This document shows positions 58,575 to 64,000 of a stretch of DNA of 64,000 nt, piece after piece. The stretch lies in the NCBI RefSeq assembly GCF_900113735.1, contig NZ_FOQM01000030.1, positions 1 through 64,000 of the forward strand, given 5' to 3'. Source of the DNA: Bradyrhizobium sp. Gha (GTDB taxonomy: Bacteria > Pseudomonadota > Alphaproteobacteria > Rhizobiales > Xanthobacteraceae). Position 1 is the first letter of the stretch. Every line of letters begins with the position of its first letter. Below the pieces are notes generated by a model. That model worked only from the letters and a program-made list of their open reading frames with translations. It had not been told where the DNA came from and ran no database searches. The translations under genes and the position numbers were made by a program.

Positions 58575-58626
58575 AGGTCCCGCCCCATTCGTGTGAACAG
58601 ATGGCTCATCTCACTACGGGATAGCA

Positions 58627-59148
58627 ATGATTTCCTCCATGTTGTTCGGCATCAAGTCGGTCTCTTCCAATTCGGTCGAGTGTGCCTCCGGCGGATGCTC
58701 GCCGGCACATGCGCAGTTTGGCGAGAGTCTTGCGCAGGCGGCCTCAAGCCAAGGTGCTGCCTCTTCTGTGGCCGAGCGCACGCCGGCTCAATCGCTGCCG
58801 GAAGTCCAGCGCGCAGTCACGCCGGCGAGCCCGTTCGGCGATCGCATCCTTCAGAGCATTTCTGCTATGCACCAGGTTACACCATTTCCGTCGAGTGCAG
58901 TTTCGCCGACGATCGTCGACGAGCCTAATCCCACCAAGAGTCTGCAGCTTGGCCCGGCGGCGCAACCGGTCTTGCGAGTACAGCAAATCGAGGTACATCC
59001 AGCGGGCAAACCGGACGGTGCGGATCATTTCGAATCAGCGCTGGTGAATCTGCGGGGTGTTTACAACGACGTCATCCAGGTTTCGCTCCTCTCCAAGGGG
59101 ACAGGTGCTGTTAGTTCATCTCTGAACAAGCTTCTATCGGCGGGCTGA
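58627..59148 (+). CDS. nopB: Type III secreted protein NopB (NolB)
   Basis: NopB is a secreted, surface-appendage-associated protein needed for effector delivery. The 173-residue protein is Ser/Ala/Pro-rich, with a helical C-terminus (DHFESALVNLRGVYNDVIQV SLLSKGTG). NGR234 NopB is of similar size (about 164). It leads the plus-strand operon behind its tts box and ends eight bases before rhcJ. Confidence 0.85.
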   Translation: MISSMLFGIKSVSSNSVECASGGCSPAHAQFGESLAQAASSQGAASSVAERTPAQSLPEVQRAVTPASPFGDRILQSISAMHQVTPFPSSAVSPTIVDEPNPTKSLQLGPAAQPVLRVQQIEVHPAGKPDGADHFESALVNLRGVYNDVIQVSLLSKGTGAVSSSLNKLLSAG

Positions 59149-59156
59149 GCGACCCG

Positions 59157-60014
59157 TTGGCTGTCTTGACGAAAGATAAGATCAGGACCGGCTGTCCCGC
59201 AGGAAAGCGGATTTATGCTCTCGTTCTGTTGCCGCTCTTGCTGAGCCTCGCCGGATGCAAAGCTGATCTGTATACTAAAGTTCAGGAGCGCGAAGCCAAC
59301 GAGATGCTTGGGCTGCTCCTGAGCAAGGGCGTCGATGCCATCCGTGTCGTCGGTAAGGATGGGACCAGCACAATTCAGGTGGAAGAAAATCAGCTCGCCT
59401 ACTCAATCGGGCTGCTGAACAATCAGGGCTTGCCGCGCCAACCCTTCAAGAGCCTTGGTGAGGTGTTCAAGGGGACGGGCCTCGTTGCCTCTCCGGTTGA
59501 GGAGCGAGCCCGCTACGTCTATGCTCTCAGTGAAGAATTGTCGCGCACGATCAGCGATATCGATGGGGTTCTCTCCGCCCGTGTTCATGTCGTTCTACCG
59601 AAGAATGATCTTTTGCGACAGGATGCAACTCCGTCCTCAGCCTCGGTGTTCATTCGACACGCCGCGAACGCGAAGCTCTCAGCTTTGCTTCCGCAGATCA
59701 AGATGCTCGTCGCCAACAGCATCGAAGGTCTGTCATACGACAAGGTGACAGTCGTGTTCGTGCCGGTTGAGCGGGCTCAGCATGAGGTCTCCGTTTTGCC
59801 AGTGGCAGCTTCCGCCGAACCTACCAAGTTCCTCACAACCCACATTGCGATCGGTGCAGGAGGTGCGCTCGCCGCGTTGGGCATTCTAACTTACGTGCTG
59901 TTGAGCAAACGTGGGGAGCAGCTTCGTCAATCCTGGCGCAAAGTGACAAGTCTCGGCAGAGATGCCGTCAAGCCAGCCCCCGCCGGCAAAAAGCTCTCCT
60001 CCGATCCGAAATAG
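59157..60014 (+). CDS. rhcJ: Type III inner-ring lipoprotein RhcJ (SctJ, NolT)
   Basis: SctJ forms the inner ring of the basal body. The 285-residue protein has a lipoprotein signal with lipobox LSLAGC (Cys about 34), the YscJ/FliF domain (YTKVQEREANEMLGLLLSKG, GVLSARVHVVLPKNDLLR) and a C-terminal membrane helix (IAIGAGGALAALGILTYVLL). The start is TTG at 59157. Intact. Confidence 0.93.
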   Translation: MAVLTKDKIRTGCPAGKRIYALVLLPLLLSLAGCKADLYTKVQEREANEMLGLLLSKGVDAIRVVGKDGTSTIQVEENQLAYSIGLLNNQGLPRQPFKSLGEVFKGTGLVASPVEERARYVYALSEELSRTISDIDGVLSARVHVVLPKNDLLRQDATPSSASVFIRHAANAKLSALLPQIKMLVANSIEGLSYDKVTVVFVPVERAQHEVSVLPVAASAEPTKFLTTHIAIGAGGALAALGILTYVLLSKRGEQLRQSWRKVTSLGRDAVKPAPAGKKLSSDPK

Positions 60015-60033
60015 TGGCAGCAGGTCCGTATCG

Positions 60034-60654
60034 ATGGCGTCCACTGACCCAAATTGTTCACTCAACCCGCATTCTGATCGCCTGCGCGAGCTCGCCGCTT
60101 TGATCCATCCCAGCCGATTTGACGGCCATCTTGATGGGTCCCTGTCGGCCGCCACAGTGCTGCAGTTGCAGAAGGCTCCGAGACTGCAGCAAAGACTGGT
60201 CGAGTTGCTCCTGGGCAGTGACCTGGTCTCGAACGAAACCGACTGGGGTAAGGACGTTCTTCTCGGGCATGATCCACGTCGGGCGGCGCTGCTCGCTGGC
60301 AGTATCTGGCATGCCCGTTCGGTCCTGAAGCGTGTGTCAAGGCATGATGTAGCGATTCTGATCGAAAATATTGGTGCGGAAGCACATGCTTTCGCAATCC
60401 GACACTTATCGAGCGCCGTTGCAACCACATCGATTGACGATCCGCAGAAGCTTGCTAGCCAGATTGAACATGACGGATGTGCCTGCCTTGGCGCTTGGCT
60501 CAAGGACGCCTCAGAGCTTGACCGTGTGCGCGTTCTTTTCCGCTTACCTGTGGGGACCGGCGCCGAATCCCCCGCAGCGGAACACCACAACTCAGCGGGT
60601 CAGTTACTGTCTTTGGTGGTGGCCCACTTGGCCACGGAGGAGCCTGCGGCATGA
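60034..60654 (+). CDS. nolU: Type III apparatus protein NolU (SctK-like)
   Basis: NolU is the rhizobial equivalent of the cytoplasmic sorting-platform protein SctK. Started at 60034 (MASTDPNCSLNPHSDRLREL) it has 206 residues, helical, without membrane segments: LAALIHPSRFDGHLDGSLSA, LLGHDPRRAALLAGSIWHAR, VSRHDVAILIENIGAEAHAF. Its stop overlaps the start of nolV (ATGA at 60651-60654). Confidence 0.85.
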   Translation: MASTDPNCSLNPHSDRLRELAALIHPSRFDGHLDGSLSAATVLQLQKAPRLQQRLVELLLGSDLVSNETDWGKDVLLGHDPRRAALLAGSIWHARSVLKRVSRHDVAILIENIGAEAHAFAIRHLSSAVATTSIDDPQKLASQIEHDGCACLGAWLKDASELDRVRVLFRLPVGTGAESPAAEHHNSAGQLLSLVVAHLATEEPAA

Positions 60655-61274
60655 CGGACAATGAAACAGCCTTGCCAGATACCCCGCGGATACGGCCGCT
60701 TGGTCCGCTCATACCAGCCGCGGAACTTGGTATCTGGTACGATGCGGTGCAGACGCGCGCGCTAGCCGAGCGATACCTGCGGCAGGTTCGCAGTTGGGCA
60801 AGGAAAGCCTATCAGCAGGAGCGGGAGCGCGGCCACTGCGAGGGTCTTAGGTCAGGCTCGGACGAAATGGCGCAGCTGATCGTCCAAGTTGCTTCCGATG
60901 TGGCCCGGCGAAAAGCCGTTCTGCAACGGGAGTTACCACAGCTCGTCATTGAGATATTGACCGATTTATTGGGCTCCTTTGATCCGGGTGAAATGTTGGT
61001 AAGGACCGTTCGTCACGCGGTCGAGCAAAGATATGGCAGCGCAGAACTATGCCTTCACGTGTCTCCTGTGAACGCTGATGCACTAAGACATGAATTTCTG
61101 GCGTTCGATGGAACGGATGGTCGGCCGAAAGTCAGAATTGATCCGGACCCGGCCGTTGCGTCGGACCAGTGCGTTCTGTGGAGCGAGTTCGGCAGTGTCG
61201 ATTTAGGACTCGCCGCCCAGCTCCGCACATTGCGTCTCGGCCTTAATCCATCTTCTCAGGAAAGCTATCCGTGA
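60651..61274 (+). CDS. nolV: Type III stator protein NolV (SctL)
   Basis: NolV/RhcL is the SctL/FliH-type stator that binds and regulates the ATPase. The 207-residue protein has the expected helical middle (ALAERYLRQVRSWARKAYQQ ERERGHCEG) and a C-terminal domain (LPQLVIEILTDLLGSFDPGE, AVEQRYGSAELCLHVSP). Start and stop overlap nolU and rhcN respectively, showing translational coupling. Confidence 0.9.
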   Translation: MTDNETALPDTPRIRPLGPLIPAAELGIWYDAVQTRALAERYLRQVRSWARKAYQQERERGHCEGLRSGSDEMAQLIVQVASDVARRKAVLQRELPQLVIEILTDLLGSFDPGEMLVRTVRHAVEQRYGSAELCLHVSPVNADALRHEFLAFDGTDGRPKVRIDPDPAVASDQCVLWSEFGSVDLGLAAQLRTLRLGLNPSSQESYP

Positions 61275-62626
61275 CGACGCAACGATCAGGCCATGATCAA
61301 GCGGCCGGAGAAGGAGATGTGCATGCGGCGATAGCATCTCTAAAAGTCGCAGCAAAGGACGTCGATACGCGTGCCGTGCGGGGACGGATCACGCGTGCAA
61401 TCGGCACCTTGCTCCATGCCGTGTTGCCGGGGGCCCGTGTTGGAGAACTTTGCCTGTTGCAGGATCACGCTGCTGGATGGTCACTTGAGGCGGAAGTCAT
61501 CGGTTTGCTGCCGGACGGGGTGTTGCTGACGCCCATCGGCGATATGGTAGGCTTGTCCCACCGCGCGGAAGTGCTCCCGACTGGACGCATGCAGGAAGTG
61601 TCAGTCGGGCCTGACCTGCTAGGCCGCGTCATCGATAGCTTCGGCCGTCCACTCGATGGGAAGGGGCCGATAAAGACGGTCCAGACTTATCCGCTCCGGG
61701 GCAAGGCGCCCAACCCGATGAGGCGGCGTGGCATCGAGCAGCCGTTTCCGCTCGGCGTTCGCGTGCTGGATGGACTTCTGACGTGTGGCGAAGGTCAGCG
61801 AATCGGAATCTATGGAGATGCCGGTTGCGGTAAGTCGACGCTGATGTCGCAAATTGTAAAAGGCGCGGCTGCCGATGTCACCGTCGTTGCGCTCATAGGA
61901 GAGCGTGGACGCGAGGTGCGTGAATTCATCGAACGTCATATTGGAGATGCCCTCGCTCGCACCATCGTTGTCGTTGAGACATCCGATCGATCGGCAATGG
62001 AGCGGGCGCAATGCGCTCATATGGCGACCGCACTCGCCGAGTATTTTCGTGATCAAGGACTGCAGGTCGTTCTGATGATGGATTCGCTGACGCGCTTTAG
62101 CCGTGCGATGCGCGAAATCGGCCTTGCCGCCGGAGAACCTCCCACCCGGCGCGGTTTTCCTCCTTCCGTCTTTGCTCTGCTTCCTGGTCTGTTGGAGCGA
62201 GCCGGTATGGGCGAGCGGGGTTCGATCACGGCATTCTATACTGTGCTTGTCGAAGGTGACGGCACGGGCGATCCGATCGCCGAAGAGTCGCGCGGCATTC
62301 TCGATGGTCATATCATTCTTTCGCGCGCGCTGGCCTCGCGAGAGCATTTTCCCGCCATCGACGTGCTGTCGAGCCGAAGTCGTGTCATGGATGCGGTCGC
62401 CTCTGGTCCACATCGCAAGGCGGCATCCGTCTTCCGCGATCTGCTCTCGCGCTACAATGAGGCTGAGTTCCTGATCAAGGTCGGTGAATACAAGCCGGGC
62501 AGCGATCCACTGACTGATCGGGCAATCGATTCAATCGAGGAACTGCGCGCATTTTTGCGCCAGGTACAGGACGAGCCGTCTAGCTTTGAGGAGACCATTT
62601 CATGGATGTCGCGCCTGACGGCCTGA
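61271..62626 (+). CDS. rhcN: Type III secretion ATPase RhcN (SctN)
   Basis: RhcN unfolds and strips chaperones from substrates. The 451-residue F1-beta-like ATPase has Walker A YGDAGCGKSTLM (residues 181-192), the segment VVALIGERGREVREFIERHI, Walker B LQVVLMMDSLTRFSRAMREI and GEPPTRRGFPPSVFALLPGL. The GTG start at 61271 overlaps the nolV stop. Confidence 0.97.
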   Translation: MTTQRSGHDQAAGEGDVHAAIASLKVAAKDVDTRAVRGRITRAIGTLLHAVLPGARVGELCLLQDHAAGWSLEAEVIGLLPDGVLLTPIGDMVGLSHRAEVLPTGRMQEVSVGPDLLGRVIDSFGRPLDGKGPIKTVQTYPLRGKAPNPMRRRGIEQPFPLGVRVLDGLLTCGEGQRIGIYGDAGCGKSTLMSQIVKGAAADVTVVALIGERGREVREFIERHIGDALARTIVVVETSDRSAMERAQCAHMATALAEYFRDQGLQVVLMMDSLTRFSRAMREIGLAAGEPPTRRGFPPSVFALLPGLLERAGMGERGSITAFYTVLVEGDGTGDPIAEESRGILDGHIILSRALASREHFPAIDVLSSRSRVMDAVASGPHRKAASVFRDLLSRYNEAEFLIKVGEYKPGSDPLTDRAIDSIEELRAFLRQVQDEPSSFEETISWMSRLTA

Positions 62627-63138
62627 ATGTCGTGCAAGCGTCGAAATTGCGACTGGTGAAAGGCATCAGAGAGCGAAGCGCGCTTCTTGAATTGTCGAAC
62701 AATGAAGCCAGGCTCCAAATTGCGATCGATGCGCTACAGCGAGCGTCTGAGAATCTTAAAGCCGCGGAGGACCGTCGCGCCAACGTCGAAGCTGAACTTT
62801 ATCAGGAGCTGGCGTCGCTCGAGACGATGACCGTGGCCGAGCTCGATCGTCGCTGTCAACTCGTCCTCGGGCGGCTGGCAGCAGAGATCGAATCGGCACG
62901 CCAGGAGCGTGAGCAGGCGCGCATCGCGCATGAGCAAGCCCAGCGGGCAGTGAATGAGGCGCGGGCCATCTGGGCCAAGCGTTCGGCGGCGAGCCAGAAA
63001 TGGCAGGACATTGAGGGCGATGTCCAGCGCACGACCGCTCTCCGTTCGGAATTTGCAGCCGAAATGGATGCCGATGATGAGGTCTTGCTCCGATACAAGG
63101 GTGCTTCGCGCAGCCAGGCGGTGGGTGGCTCGAACTGA
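62602..63138 (+). CDS. Type III stalk protein RhcO (SctO, y4yJ type)
   Basis: The SctO/FliJ-type stalk protein is a long helical hairpin inside the ATPase ring. The 178 residues fit: LVKGIRERSALLELSNNEAR, LQIAIDALQRASENLKAAED RRANVEAELY and later AEIESARQEREQARIAHEQA QRAVNEARAIW, predicted as antiparallel coiled coil. Its start overlaps the end of rhcN by 25 bases. In NGR234 the gene is y4yJ. Confidence 0.85.
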   Translation: MDVAPDGLNVVQASKLRLVKGIRERSALLELSNNEARLQIAIDALQRASENLKAAEDRRANVEAELYQELASLETMTVAELDRRCQLVLGRLAAEIESARQEREQARIAHEQAQRAVNEARAIWAKRSAASQKWQDIEGDVQRTTALRSEFAAEMDADDEVLLRYKGASRSQAVGGSN

Positions 63139-63195
63139 TGACTGGTTCTCTTATGACGTCGCGAGCTGCGCCCGCGGAAACTGTCGGTAAATGCC

Positions 63196-64000
63196 GTGGG
63201 TGAACTCGCACTATTTCAGCCCGCGGCAAAGCTGTCGCATGAAGTGGTCTCGTGGCTCAACGATATCGCCGCACCGCGCAGGGTTTTGCAGAGCCGCATT
63301 GGCGATAGGCCGCTATCGATCGGTATGAGCCGACTCGTTTGGCGGGCCGAGCCATATGCCATGTCGATGCTCGACTGCATATTTTGCGCCGGAGGCGACA
63401 CAGCTGTCTTGTCCCTGCCCCGCCTTCTCGTCGAGGCACTGATTTCAACGGTCCAGGATGCCCTGACTTTACCTTCCGACCCAACCCGCTCGCTTCTTCT
63501 CGAACTTGCACTGGAACCTTGGCTCGCTCCATTAGAGATCGTGCTCGCGCGGAATTTGCAGCTAATCCGCGTCGAAGACGCAAAAGCCAAAGACCCCTAT
63601 TTGGAGCTCGATGTTACTTTCGGGCCGCTGATGGCCAAGGCCCGCCTGTTCTTGTTCGCGCCTCTTGACGGTCCGGTTCCGTCTGCGTTCCGTGCCTTAG
63701 GTGAGTTGATCGGCCAATTACCGCGAGATTTATGCAATATTTCTTCGGAATTGCCGGTCGTAATTGCGACAGAGATTGGCTCGCTGCGCGTGCCCATCAA
63801 GCTTCTTCGCCAAGCACAGCGCGGCGACGCACTGCTGCCCGACGTCATTCCTTTTACCCATGGCCAGCTCATCCTCACTGCGGACAAGTTGTGGGCGCCC
63901 GCGCAGGCTGCGGGTGACAGACTTATCCTTCGGGGACCATTCCGCCTGCAGTCCAATCCTCTAAGGTATGCAAATATGACCACTCGCCCCCAAGCTGAGC
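63196..64000 (+). CDS. rhcQ: Type III C-ring protein RhcQ (SctQ), cut by window end
   Basis: SctQ/FliN-FliM proteins form the cytoplasmic sorting platform. An open frame begins after a stop at 63154; the first usable start is GTG at 63196 (GELALFQPAAKLSHEVVSWL). It continues to the window end without a stop (268 codons seen). Recognisable parts are PLSIGMSRLVWRAEPYAMSM LDC, YLELDVTFGPLMAKARLFLF and VIATEIGSLRVPIKLLRQAQ RGDALLPD, which resemble the surface-presentation-of-antigens fold. The end of the protein lies outside. Confidence 0.85.
   Translation, partial: MGELALFQPAAKLSHEVVSWLNDIAAPRRVLQSRIGDRPLSIGMSRLVWRAEPYAMSMLDCIFCAGGDTAVLSLPRLLVEALISTVQDALTLPSDPTRSLLLELALEPWLAPLEIVLARNLQLIRVEDAKAKDPYLELDVTFGPLMAKARLFLFAPLDGPVPSAFRALGELIGQLPRDLCNISSELPVVIATEIGSLRVPIKLLRQAQRGDALLPDVIPFTHGQLILTADKLWAPAQAAGDRLILRGPFRLQSNPLRYANMTTRPQAE

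Overview
The window looks like part of the symbiosis island of a Bradyrhizobium close to the soybean symbionts (B. japonicum/B. diazoefficiens type). The evidence is a full molybdenum nitrogenase gene set in the Bradyrhizobium order, fixBCX without fixA, the secreted effector gene nopP next to the nif genes, and a rhizobial (Rhc/Nop) type III secretion cluster, all interrupted by insertion sequences and decayed genes.

Layout. 1-1050: IS630-family element with inverted ends. 1.2-2.2 kb: wreckage of sufB and sufD. 2.4-10.25 kb: nifDKENX, two NifX-associated genes and fdxB, behind a NifA site and a sigma-54 promoter. 11.0-12.0 kb: tts box and nopP. 12.4-20.8 kb: a Rieske protein, a divergent uncharacterised gene, iscN-nifS-nifT, nifB-frxA-nifZ and a tail of small nif-linked genes, three of which seem frameshifted. 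21.0-25.7 kb: a minus-strand catabolic island (DASS transporter, amidohydrolase remnant, citryl-CoA lyase-like protein, CaiB-type CoA-transferase) ending in an IS481 remnant. 26.1-29.3 kb: ompW and nifH, divergent around shared NifA sites, then nifQ. 29.7-33.8 kb: nifW and fixBCX. 34.0-35.9 kb: ahpC with a broken ahpD and two small genes behind sigma-54-like promoters. 36.5-43.4 kb: a Cys-rich exported protein, an IS630 remnant and an IS21 element with a 7-bp target duplication that has itself been split by an IS91-like element. 43.5-48.2 kb: an acyltransferase, a pair of ParA-like ATPases and small hypothetical genes. 48.5-64.0 kb: type III secretion genes in three blocks, namely nopC-nopA-rhcD-(two genes)-rhcV-y4yS (minus); nopX, a putative effector and rhcC1 (minus); nopB-rhcJ-nolU-nolV-rhcN-rhcO-rhcQ (plus, running off the end).

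Two regulatory systems can be read directly. NifA/RpoN control is marked by TGT-N10-ACA sites and GG-N10-GC promoters before nifD, iscN, nifB and nifH. The same signals lie divergently before the unknown gene at 12839-13432 and before ompW, and GG-N10-GC promoters alone lie before ahpC, the 119-aa membrane protein and, more distantly, fixB. TtsI control is marked by tts boxes (GTCAG..AGCT cores) before nopP, nopC, nopX, the unknown gene at 57013-57531 and nopB. The nif and fix genes make the nitrogenase, its cofactor and its electron supply; the type III genes deliver effectors, NopP among them, to the legume host.
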